A stretch of DNA of 64,000 nt, taken from NCBI GenBank assembly GCA_963920665.1, contig OY987263.1:23610547-23674546 (forward strand), read 5' to 3'. This DNA comes from Straminergon stramineum (taxonomy: Eukaryota > Streptophyta > Bryopsida > Hypnales > Calliergonaceae). Positions 10,586-22,246 of the stretch are shown here, in pieces. A model generated the notes under the pieces. That model had not been told where the DNA came from and did no database searches. It worked only from the letters and a program-made list of their open reading frames with translations. How positions within the stretch are numbered: position 1 is the stretch's first letter; each line of letters begins with the position of its first letter. Made by a program: the position numbers and the translations under genes.

Positions 10586-13500
10586 ATTTTGAAGTGTCCA
10601 TTTTGATTGATCATATTGTAGATGGCATAATTGACATGGAAAAATCTTTATATCATTAGATTGACTAAAGAACATTACATGTGATAGTTAGAAAAATAAT
10701 TATTTGAACAAGTAAGAATTTCCTAATAGAACTCTTCAGAGCTCATAAAAAATCAAGGTTATATTCAAGTGTTTTTAATTGCCATATCAATTGAAGTATT
10801 ATATAGAAATTAGTCATGGTTCATTATTAGTTGATTGAAAGAAATTTTTTGAAAATTGGATATGAATGCAAATGTGTATCGTTCTTGCTTTTAGAAAAAC
10901 AAAAAATTGAACTTTTACAAGTCTATTTTCATACACTTTATGAAAAGCAAAAATGGACTTTAAATTACATATTGTCTAAACTTTACTTGACAACACTAGT
11001 ACAAAATAACATAATTATCTCAAGGTGGGTTTAATTGGAATTGTATAAAACTATAGTTTTTTTTTACTCCATAATATTTTCACATTTTCAATCAACAATT
11101 CAATTTAGCATTTTAGCTTGTCAAAACAACATAATAGAGTTTTGCCAAAACGACATCAACCTACTATACTTGCAACATCTAACAATTTTTTTGGTATAGT
11201 CAATAAACTAAATGCTGAAACTTCACACCAAAGATTGAAGGTATTTTCCCATAGTAAATAACAATTTCAAGACAAAGAAACAAAAATTTGCACAATCCAT
11301 AGTTCTAAGAGACACGGTCATAGTTCACAATTTGAAAAACAATGTTATGGGCCTCTAGGCTCAGAAGCTACAAGCTTGCCATTGCAAGCTCGCATGCTAG
11401 TGTTGTTGCTATTGAGATACTTGATAGTGTTTGAAGCTATGTTTGGTAGTTTGTTTTGGTGTTTTATTTCGTAGTTTTCCTTTTGCATAACTACAAATTA
11501 TTTTATATGATTTTATGTAATGTATTGTAGGGTAGATGATATAGATTGGAATATTACAATTTGATTTTATAGATTTGTATTGGAAGTGCTTCTTATATTA
11601 TATGAAGTTACTTGCGTAGAAAGTGCACTTATAAATATTATACAAACAATATTTATTATTACATTATACACTTATTTGTATCTATGTTGATGTTATTTTC
11701 TTTATTTCTTCACTTTGTAAAATTCTTTTGAGAGTATAAAATAATTGGAAAACAAATTTAGTGGATAATGCCATTTTTTATTTTGTTAATACATGATTAA
11801 GTACTTGTCATAGTTTTGGGAATCAGTTTGGTTGGTTGATACAACTTTCTTGCCTATAAAGCTCACTTAGCAACACCAACTGATGTATATCTCATAGTTA
11901 CTCATACAAATTCAATGGAAATTGAACTTGAACCATCTAAATGAGATGATCGAATAGCCTCTTACAACCAACCATTCTACTCATGACTTCGCGTTCAATG
12001 GGGAACAAAATATTCACTTATATAGAAAATCAATATTATCTCTGTCAAGAAAATTTTGTTCAAGACACTTTGACTATTTAAAACTCTCATTTTAGTGGAA
12101 ATTGCAACTTAATTACAACTAAAGAATTGAGTTTTCCTTGACTTAAATTTACTTCAACTCTACATCAATTTGGAGGCCTACAAATGGGTATTATCATTTT
12201 GGTAGGTCTCCAATCTCCTAAAATAATGAATGTTATGATTGTATGCATGGATGGTTCAAGGAATGGGTAACACACCATACATCTTGATTGCTCATACTCT
12301 TTGTTTTTAGGATGATAAGATGATTCGTGCAATGGCTTACAACATTATGAAGCACTAGAGTGAGAATGTGAGATCAGGTAAAATGCATAACCTATGTTTT
12401 TTATCTTTCTATCATGTAGTTGTTCTATTATTTGATTATTACTTTCATGAAATTCGGAGTCTGATATCATCTTGACAATCTTCTTAACTATTAACTTCAA
12501 TCTGACTAATTTTTATCTGATGAATCTAGAGTAGAGCACAATCCGTGAATTTGGTTGTTGGAGACAAGCCTACCGATGTGTATTTTGGAATTGTTGAGAG
12601 GTACATATTGTATCTGTTGTTGAAACTTACTTGGTACAAAAATGGAATCCTAGTTTGTACAATTTGGACTGGATGCAATTTTGAATTTTACCTCCTTTGA
12701 AATGTCAATCTAGTTATGGCAAACAAACCACTTATTTTGGATTCTCTTTGAATATACATATATTCTAACAGAACAAAAATCATCATGGAAGAGGATGCAC
12801 TGAAAAACTCTCACAGATCAAATTGTAGTCAGTGCATGGCTTCTTCTCAAACAAGTTTGCCTCTCACTCTAGCCATCCATGTCCTAGTGAAGTTATTCTG
12901 GTTTTATGTTAAAGTAGTGTATATTTGACTAATAACGGCAAAAATATTTTCTCTCACGTGAATAATCAGTGTTTGTATACGTTTTGTACAATAGAAGAAC
13001 AAATTAAGCTTGTTATGATATAATGGATCTCCAGGATTTTAAACAAGGGGTATATTCCCATGAATCTTATTAATGCTTTTGAGAGGATAATGAAATCATC
13101 ACCAATTGTATACTTTTGAATGTCTTTGGGTTGTGGGTGTTGCACCATTCCATTTTTTCTAAGCTATTGTAGTATATGGTGACTCACAACACAAATCTTA
13201 ATAGCTTAAATACAACATAGTTTCCAACTTTGATTCTTAGAGTGAAGGTTGCTTTGACCACAATGCTAAATAGTTTTGCACATATAGTTGGTTGTATAGT
13301 GATTAAGATGAGGAGTGTCACAACATGTGACAACGTTTATAGCACATGCACATGCTATAGAATCTTATGTGGTGGATTGTCCTCAACGAAAGATGGAGGG
13401 TGATTTATTGGTTTGATTAGGTGACTTGTTGAAGTCTGCAAATTTTTTTAAATAAAGTTATTGCGACATGGTCTTAAGCCATCTACTTCTTCTTAACCCC

Positions 13501-16195
13501 TCACAAGGGTTTCAAATTTCCAACAACATGAAGATGTGTTATATAGTGCAATTTAGAAGAATTATTTAGTGATAGTATTCAAGTAATAGTTGATTTTTTT
13601 AATTTATAGATCATATTTGTACAATCCAAGAACCATAGGATGATGATAAAGGACATCTCATGAGAATGTTATTGCTATCAACAATCAATTTTATATAGCT
13701 AGCTCCTATGACCTCATTGGGTTAACATACCTTTGTTTTTTAACAATTTTTTTATCCCCATGACAAGTCTTAGAAGTCTCCTATCTTTGAAAATTGTCTA
13801 TAGATTGACCGCAAACTTGTAAAGGCTTAGAGCATGATGACTTCTGTTTATGGCATGACATTCATGCTATCATGTGGAATATGTATTGAAGTCTTGTAAT
13901 TCATGTATTGGTAATGTCATTGAAGCTATATACATCATAAAAAAAACCTACACCATCTTGTCCCTCAAAAACAAGTGAGACTTGGTGCCAAAAATATATG
14001 TCATAGGTAGAAGAGGGTGGCTTGGAAGTCATTCCAACTATTTCTCAAAGTTGAACATGGCACCATCCTAGAGTTATTCCGCAGAAAAAGATATCTAATC
14101 CTAATTAAAACTTGTCAATGCACTTCGAGATTGCCAAGGTTTTCACTATCATGTCACGTCTGAATGAACGTCAAATTGACGAAATGTTGGGATCCAAGCT
14201 TGCGTCCATCAAGATCAAATATTCCTTGTAGGGTTGATCCATCAAGGTAATTTTTCTTACTACAATCAATAGATCCAGATTGCAAACCAAAATATCCAAG
14301 CACTTATTCTCTTAGCCATATCTCCCAAGGTAGAATTGACCCATTCATGACAATTAAGAAAAGAAATATGCAAAGCATTCAGAATATATGGACACAATAT
14401 ATTCAAAATACCTCTTGTGCAACAACAAAAGAGCTCAATTGCTCACAAGGATCAATACGATGGGCCTAAACTTTGTGAGCTAAATTCAAGAAGTTTCACA
14501 AGCTAATCACATCACTATGCATTGCATTGCTCATTCTTTTTGATAGTCTGCCATTTATCTTTGAGATTGACCTTTGTGCGTCCTTTGAATATTGTGGGAT
14601 TTTCTGCAAGGATCTAGTTCCAATGTCTTCCAGGTTTGCCAATTCCCGCCACTAATGTATCCTACTCCTTCAAAAACTTCTCCATGCCACCCCTTTCAAT
14701 TCCACTCTTGCCCGTTGCAGGTGCTTTGGATTTGCACTATGAGCCTACTAGTTTGGGGCAATTCAAGCATCAATCATTCAAGAGGGAAGTGTCTTCATCC
14801 TTGGAATTGAAGGCATGGGAATTCTTTCCAATATTTAGCGATTTTGACCAACTTGGAAAAAGCCAATAGATTGATCACATATACATGGAGAAAAAGTTTT
14901 GTGTCAACGTCACCTAAGATTGGGCATGTTGCAAGACTTTTTGCCCATAGTGAAAGTTCTTTGTGCACGAAGGAGTTGCGCATGCCATGCTCGAATTGCA
15001 TTGTATTCAACATTGATTTGCTTTTGTAACGAGTTGTTGTCTTCTCTTAGTTGTTGAAGAGCCTCGTCTAGCTTCTCCATCCAAAGCTTCTAGTTGATAG
15101 AAGCACATGCTACAACAAATGATGTTTATCTCCTTCGAGATGTAACATTTGCAGCAACTATGTTTAAGGCCAAGTGTCTGAATAGGGGCCATACTAACTT
15201 CGTGAACTTGGACAATAGATGTCGTATCACTTAGGTTCATCATTTGCTATCCTCTTGTCCTTCAAAACTCTTAAGTTCTTTCCTCAATGTGGCAATTGGA
15301 TGCTTGAGAGCTTTGGTCTTTAAGGAGAGTTTCTTAAAGCTTGAACCCCGCTCAAATTGCTAGAAATTCTCTTCAGCACTCTAGAGAAGATAGTCCTCAA
15401 AACTATCAAGACAACGAAGGTTGGTTAGAATAACATCTATCCGGCAATCCTAGTCCTCATGAATGTTATCTCTCTCATATATTGCATTTGATTCAAGAGG
15501 TCGATGGAAATAAGGAATCTGTCTTCGAAGCACCTTGAGATAACAATGACAGGAACCTTTGTTGACATGTGTTTCAATAAGTACTTCCAAACCCAAACTT
15601 GAATGAATAGATCCCCTCGGACCTCCTATCAATTAAAACCTGAACTTTTGTTGGACGTCATGTTGCAATTGAAACAAAGGACTTAAGAGACAATAGATGC
15701 TTCAAAATTTAGGAGCAAAGCTACAAAAAACGTTGTCAATACAACACCCACGACACAATCTAGAATTAAAAAGGGTTACATTTAGTGCATTGCAATTATC
15801 ACTTGAACGACAATTAACAAAGGCAAACTTGAAGACATTAGAATTCAAAAGAAAAAGTTGGTGATCTAGATCTACTAAGGTATACTCTAGAAAAATAAAT
15901 TAGGAGCCCCATTTGGAAAGGGTGATACTCCTTGGCTTAACCCTAAAAGCTTAATCCTAAACCCTAAATCCTAACATAGACCCTTATATTTTTTTTGTCT
16001 ATGTAACTTTACAATTTTATTAATAAGGAACCTATGTTTCTAAAGCAAAATTTAATCTAATTTGGATTTTGGACATTTTACAAGTACATGTGAGCACCAA
16101 TTGCCTCTGTGTAGTCCGACAAAATAATGAGTTGCTTTTGCTTAATCTTCCTAAACCTTTAAACTGCTAAAATCTTAGACCTTCTATCCCTTTGA
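10586..16195. other. AT-rich intergenic sequence, no gene seen
   Basis: Short open frames occur (for example 10831-11034, 12966-13148 minus, 14592-15029 and 15007-15632 on both strands), but none shows a recognisable domain or a consistent coding frame, and several overlap on opposite strands. The 14.1-15.7 kb part is less AT-rich than its surroundings and could hold decayed transposon or gene sequence, but I cannot identify it. Confidence 0.5.
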
Positions 16196-16315
16196 CGGAC
16201 CATCCATCAAATAAACGGACCTTTCATCCAGTTGACAAACCATCCATTGGGTAAACAAACCTTCCATCTAGTTGACGGACCATCCGTCAAGAAAATGGAC
16301 CTTCCATCCAATTGA
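16196..16315. repeat. 40-bp tandem repeat, three copies
   Basis: Three 40-bp units start at 16196, 16236 and 16276, with a partial unit before the first. Each has the pattern (C/A)GGACCATCC...AC(G/A)GACCTT(T/C)CATC(C/T)A(G/A)TTGA, and the period is exact. Within a unit, GGACCATCC and GGACCTTCCATCC are themselves similar, so the unit may have come from an older 20-bp duplication. Confidence 0.9.
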
Positions 16316-17040
16316 TAGAAGGTCGTCTAGTCGATGTCTATCTATCAACTAGGACAAATTGGAGGATGGACTTGACAAACTTCATTGTCCCTTTTTACCT
16401 TAGGATAAACCAAAGTTATCGTGTAAAAAAAATTCATATTCTTTTTAGTCATTGGCATCTGTTTGCTTGTCCATTTGCAATCTTGATGTATCAAGATGCA
16501 TCCCAATAGGCATTGATGGACATCTTGACAAGAAATCCTATCGTCAAATCATCATAGAAATCCTATCGAAAGAATTCAAGAGCAAGAATTTCTAGCTAAA
16601 GAAAGAATTCTTCAAATACCTTGGCCACTTTACAAACATAGACCTTAGCATGTTTGCTATCCACTTGTTGAATCAAACTCCAAGTCGATTTTACAAATAC
16701 CCCAAACTCACTATTGGAAGAAGTGGAGAACAAAACACTACTTAAGCTCGACATTTAATGCTTCCCAAGCCGTTTACCTTGGTTGTTGCTTTCTTTCAAT
16801 TTCTTGTTCCTAGTGTTTTGGTTTGCAAAGTTTTTAAGCCACTTCATCTTAAAAAACTATTGTGTGTTAGTGTTGTGCACACTTCTAGAATGTGGATTCT
16901 ATTTCCTGGAATACCGTGGAGTTAGTGATGATTGCATTGTTTGCACTCAAAGTCTTAAAATTGGTTGGGGAAGACAAAGCACGGCAGAGCAACAAAGATT
17001 TTGGATATAGAATTTTGGGGTAGTCACACCTTCCTCACCC

Positions 17041-17130
17041 CATTCTCAATCTTCAAAGAATCGAGACATGTTGCTATCTTATTGGCTCTCTGTGGCTTGT
17101 GAAGGTCCTATTCTTTGAAGATTGAGAATG
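17041..17130. repeat. perfect 21-bp inverted repeat with 48-bp loop
   Basis: CATTCTCAATCTTCAAAGAA(T) at 17041-17061 is exactly reverse-complemented at 17110-17130. A related, imperfect version, with the same flanking GTCACACCTTC-like sequence, occurs near 58151-58230. This points to a dispersed small element rather than a one-off hairpin. No T-run typical of a terminator follows the second arm directly. Confidence 0.75.
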
Positions 17131-18365
17131 GTTATATTCTCCTCCGAAGAGGAATAATAGACATGAAGAAGATTATGCCAAAGAATTTTTGACAACCCCA
17201 AAGCTCACATTCACCTTGCTATCTACATTTTTGTTTTGTGACATCCCAAATTCTACTTCCGCATCCTTCATTGTGCATTCCATTTGCTCTCACATCCTTC
17301 ATACAACATTCCAAGCCACCTCCGCCTTCTACGTGCTTATCGTTCTTATGCCACTTGTGATTTTTTTGCTAGTGAATCTGTTTTTCCAATTATCCATTCT
17401 CATTATCCTTGCCTAGAGAAGGGATGTCACACCTTTATGGTTTTTGGCTCCTAATTGGTTCCTATTTTCTATCCACAACTTCTTATTCTTCATAGAAATT
17501 TCATATAAGGAGAAGGTGTGAATACCCCTATGGTTAACCATCCTAAAACATTCCCTTGTAGATTGAGATAATCCTTCTATGGGTCCTCTACGAAAAAATT
17601 TGGTTTGACTTGTAGGGAGTCATTGGCTTGGCTTTGAAGTTGTACCATTGGTGTCATTGGTTGATTGAAAGGTTGTAAGAATCATTGGTCAACTAGAAAG
17701 TTGTCATGCTAGGGGCTCCTGCTTTCTAGGGGGAGCAAAAGAAACCCCAACATTGATTAATAATGTTATGTTGAGTTCAGGAAACAAGTTGAATTGTTCT
17801 CTGTAGAATATTTTTCAAAAAATTCAGAGAAGTTGGACATATTAGAATACAATATTCTTTAAAAGTCTCATGAGCATTTTTACTGCACTAATGTGGTGAT
17901 TTTGATGAAATCACATTCCACATATTTTATGCAAATTTCAACAGAAAAAACAACTTTCACCAAATCTCACATAAAAATAGAACGGGATTTTGGTTTGATA
18001 CAAATTGACATTGATCTTCCTAAATTCCCAAACTACTACACATGGGCGGAAAGATAAGAAGACAAATTTAAAAGCCCATAACCTCAGAAATTGAAAGGAT
18101 AAAAAAGACTTGAAGACTCAAATTGATTTATGGTGAGGGGTTGATGAGGTAATGGACCAGTCCCAATGCTCCGCCTCAAAATAAGGGAGCCCCACCCAGG
18201 TTCCTATTCAGTGAAAGAAGATTCACATACTGGTATACTAACCTCGAGTTGAATGAGACCAACAGTAAGTGCTGATTACAAAGAAATGCTTTCACACATT
18301 GACACTGTCATCATTGATCTATGTGTGCGCTCTTTACATACTAAAAATTGTGCGTCATAACCGAC
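17131..18365. other. intergenic, downstream of DET1
   Basis: AT-rich sequence without a supported gene. The part next to 18366 is presumably the 3' UTR and terminator region of DET1, but no clear polyadenylation signal was picked out. Confidence 0.45.
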
Positions 18366-21300
18366 TCAACGTCTGAAGTGGAAGTTGACAACAGAGCTCT
18401 GCATGAATGACTGCTGCACTGAGATGGCGAAAGGGTAAATGGGGTGGAATAAAAAAGAAGCCACTCGCTTTATGTTCCCATCGTTTGAATCTAGCTCCAG
18501 GCCTGCCGACACCATCCATTCATAAACTCCATCAGCAAAACTTCATTACTAAAGACATAACGTATCTTCACATATTTATCTACACACCAACAAGCCGCAA
18601 AATAAAATTTAACTTTCTCCTAATTAAAAGCAACGTTAGGATGGAAAAGTCTCCAAGAAAGGAAGATTCACAAACCAGGGTTAATCTTGAATTTAAGTGA
18701 ATTTGGTCGACGCCTAGAAATGAATTTAATTGGATGCTCCGGGCACGGTTTATGCCGATCGGTGGAAGAAATTAACTGAGAAATAATGCCATCAACATTC
18801 CAAAAATTGGATAAGTCTCTAAGTCAGAATCCGTTAGCAAAGTTCACAAGAATAACTCTCAAACATGGCACACTTTCGTATCCCCATAAGATAACTCAGA
18901 AACCTATAAAAGACCCCGTTGAAAAGAGTCAAATAATATTCCCAATGCATACTCACCTTCTCATCGTAGTGGAACAGATACTGATCAAAATATGCAGATG
19001 GACTTTGAGATTGGGAATTGTGGGGCACGGAGGCAAGCGTCCTCTTGATGGCCTGCTTGCAACAGATGGTAAAGTGAAAACCCATCTAAAAGTGAAAGAA
19101 ATCGGAAAATATGAACCATCAACACTATCATTCTTCAATATCAGAAATTAGAAATATACCTGAGTGTAACTACCGGCTTTGCCAGAAAGACTTGCATTTC
19201 TCTGCTTGCGCAACTGCTCGCGGGCAAAGGAGTTATTTGCATAGCTGGAGATGAAGTTCATGTAAAGGGGGTTCTGTGGAACCACTCTGAAGTGATCCCA
19301 GTATTGCTCCACCAACTGCAACAACTCCTCTGACGAGTTCTGCGTAAAAAGAAAATATTTTAGCAATAAACTATACAGAACAGAGGCAAAGAGTAAATAT
19401 AAGATCCAATACATACAAATGACTTGTCGATCGAGAAATTACCTGATAGAAACTTAGTATCTCCGTGGTTTCCATATTGTATACAGCCAAAAATGCAGTT
19501 TGATGGGACGCTTCAGAGTTCTTAAGTCCCTGCATTCCACAAAGATGTATACACTCGTTATGGTCAAATTCCACCACTGACAACTCTGAAAATGACATCC
19601 AGACGACTAGCTGGCAGGAGTTGGCACCCCAATACAAGCACACTGTAGGGCATTATACCCCGCACTAGAATATCAAATAAACAAAGACTAAGTCAAAGGA
19701 GACCCTGTTCATACTTACCACCCCGTCAACACTCCCAAATTTTATGAGCAGATGACACCGATCAAGAAATTGCACCTGTCATAATGTAAAAAGGAGTAAG
19801 CTTCTCAGCAATTTGATTCACTATTCCAACATCGTTCACGACTCACGAAAACACTGCTGAAAGAGCAGAAAAGCCAGCGACAATGAAGTCGCCCCTAAAT
19901 GTTTGCTGAACGGCATAATATGAAACAGTTCCCAACATACCTTCCACATCACCAAATCCACGTAATGCTGGAAATGGTAATAAAATCGCTTGAGCCGCTG
20001 AGCTTTCTATTACACAAGAAAAACGAGGCTCCAATACTTTAGTGCCAAAACGATGTAAGATTCAGAGTGCCAACAGATGACGTAGATTTCACGGACAGAA
20101 ATTTGACTAGGAGAGAGCTAGAATCAGGTCCTGGTGAATATATGTGAATCCTCAAGATTCATGTGGGTGAGGGGCTTACATCTGCAGAGCTTATGTCATC
20201 ATTCTGAATACCCTGCAAGATGAACGATAACAGACGCTGTTTGAGCCCACGGAGCATCTGACTTCCATTCTGCATTGTATCACCAGTGGCAGTTGCATTT
20301 CCGGCTGGAGTTCCAATTCCCCTCCCACCACCAGGTCTTGCTGAATCTTCTGAACTAGCTCGCCCTGTTTGCCCAAGTCTACCTCTAGAATTTACAGAGC
20401 TGGAAGTGACCTGATCCCCACCCTCTAAACTATACCGAGACAGCCCTACAGTCGAGTCACCTAAGCTAACCTCGTCACGCACTCCACGATTCTGAGGGGC
20501 CACCATTGACCGCCCACTAGTCGACATACTAGGCACAGGGCGCATCAAAGTTCCACCCGGCTCCCCTCGCTGACTGGAGAGCATATGAAGGGCATCAGTG
20601 GCATCAGAAGACCCCGGATGAGAAGTGTTCCTATGGCTAGCTATCTCATTATTGCTGTACAAGGTTCCACTTGAGGAGCCAGTGTCCCCATGTCGGCGAC
20701 CTGTTGAAGTTTCATATGTAGTGTAATCCCTCCCTGTCACACAACGGCCGGTCAGGAACGCACGGGTCCCACTCTCGGGCACTGCAGCTCGAAACCGGCG
20801 TCCCGATGAGATGTCGTAGTGGTATTGATCCCCATCCTGAGCAAGGCGGCGCCCATGCAAACTGGTGTGACTGCCACTCTCCCCTCCTACAGGTAACGTG
20901 CGCAAGTTGCCATTCTGACTACCCGAGTTCCACGTCACATTGGCGTTGCCGTTTGAAGTGCTCACACCGGCAGCAGGTCCATCGGCACTCTGAAAAAGAC
21001 CTCGAAAGTAACCATCATACAGAATGTCGATCTCAGCAGCACGTGTTCTGTCGTCACCTTCTTCCAGATACTGCGAATGAGCCCATGTGGTGCCAAAATC
21101 GTCACGCGCGGCTCGACAGTCTCGATGCCGTGGCCGCTTTCTGTCTATCAGAGTGGTACAAGGACTCCTCATCCCCCGAGACTTACTTGACTCGCCACCT
21201 GAAGAATGGACTCCTGATTCTGGAATCCGTCCTCTCGGTTTCTGTTGCAAAGCTCGCTGCTCCTGAAACTTGGCCTCTGCCTGCCAGTAAAAACGTACAC

Positions 21301-22246
21301 TCACAGTAAGGGTCCACACATCCCCAAGCGCGCATTCCGAACAATACTATGAGATAAGTGACACAGACATCCCTCAAAACCTAGAACTGACCAGTGGTCA
21401 TGGAGTGCATACCCTGACCCCTTTAATCTGACTGCTTGGGGTCCCAAAAAACCAATTTGACATAGTTCGAATGTGTGATAAGTGTGCTAGAGTCAACAAT
21501 AGTGTCACAAGTGTGCAGGATAATTGTCCTATAATATCGTTTTAGGGATTGTCACGTTAAAGAGGTTAAATGCAGTGGGAGGGAAATTTTACCTGGGCCT
21601 GAGAATTAAGGAGAAGCTCATCATCTTCTCGGCAGAAATCACCAATGATGCGCACGTCCAAGAAATGTCCTCCTTCTCGGACCTGGAGAATGTGGATGCG
21701 CTGGAAGCGAATGGACAAGATGGCCAGCAGGTTGTCGTGCATGAAAACACCCGCATTGTGAGCCAGGTGGATGAAATCATCCTTGAAGACTGCTCGCCCT
21801 GTTATGACCCCATCAGAAAACCGAACCACCAAGAATGTTATTTTCTCGATGCAGGGGACGCCTGGCAAGGCCCCACTGGTCGCAGCAGCGTTGTTGTCTG
21901 GAGTCGTGGATGTGGCAAAGATGCCATACAAGTTATTCTCCGTGGACAGGAAAAAATCCTTGCAAATGGCCTCGTTGGAGTCTCTGGCCAGCGGGATGTG
22001 ATGAAGCAAGCTGAAGTAGCTCTCGAACTTCCTAACCCTTGCAGGCACCTCATTGATGTTATCCAATGTGGAAGAGTAGGTCGGCCACAAAGGCCGATAG
22101 ATGAGTAACTCATGATATGTCTTGCTGAAACAGATCAAGTATTGTCCGTCATTGGTGAACCGGCGCCACCAATGATCCGGACAGTCCACCTCATAGACCG
22201 TGTAACTCGGCACAATGTTCTCATACAACTCTCGTGCTCTATGAAC
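18366..22246 (-). CDS. DET1: DET1, de-etiolated 1 homolog (5' end not found)
   Basis: DET1 is a nuclear component of the COP10-DDB1-DET1 complex that works with CUL4 ubiquitin ligases to repress light signalling. Coding exons on the minus strand are 22246-21593, 21280-20180, 20006-19941, 19775-19719, 19529-19443, 19339-19160, 19052-18957, 18775-18676 and 18502-18366 (stop TGA at 18368-18366). All joints are GT-AG and phases agree, giving 825 residues. Recognisable family blocks are RARELYENIVPSYTVYEVD, DPHWWRRF-like CPDHWWRRFTNDGQYLI, GVPCIEKITFLVVRFSDG, FQRIHILQVREGGHFLD, FCREDDELLLNS, GLKQRLLSFILQGI, FYYHFQHYVDLVMWK, QFLDRCHLLIKFGSVDG, AVYNMETTEI, QSQSPSAYFDQYLF, PIKFISRRRPNSLKFKI, and a C-terminus FLFHPIYPFAISVQQ...VNFHFRR. 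Family members usually begin about 25 residues earlier, and I could not find that first exon. The 367-codon second listed exon is far longer than expected. Confidence 0.93.
20180..21280 (-). other. DET1: long low-complexity exon inside DET1
   Basis: This 1101-nt exon encodes 367 residues, mostly Ser, Gly, Arg, Thr and Asn. Only its last part (GSQMLRGLKQRLLSFILQGI) is the conserved DET1 block. The frame is open throughout and flanked by in-phase splice sites (acceptor ...TGGCAG at 21281, donor GTAAGC from 20179). The tract separates the N-terminal conserved block (FCREDDELL) from the central one. In the Arabidopsis protein (about 540 residues) this spacer is only a few dozen residues, so the insertion accounts for nearly all the extra length. 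Confidence 0.8.

Noticed and set aside
14592..15632. Cluster of 60-78 codon frames on both strands
   Set aside because: No domain, mutually overlapping frames and no consistent splice solution.
20806..21309. 167-codon plus-strand frame
   Set aside because: It is antisense to the long DET1 exon, has no domain, and is open because of its composition.
21524..22108. 194-codon plus-strand frame
   Set aside because: It is antisense to a conserved DET1 exon whose family match is clear.
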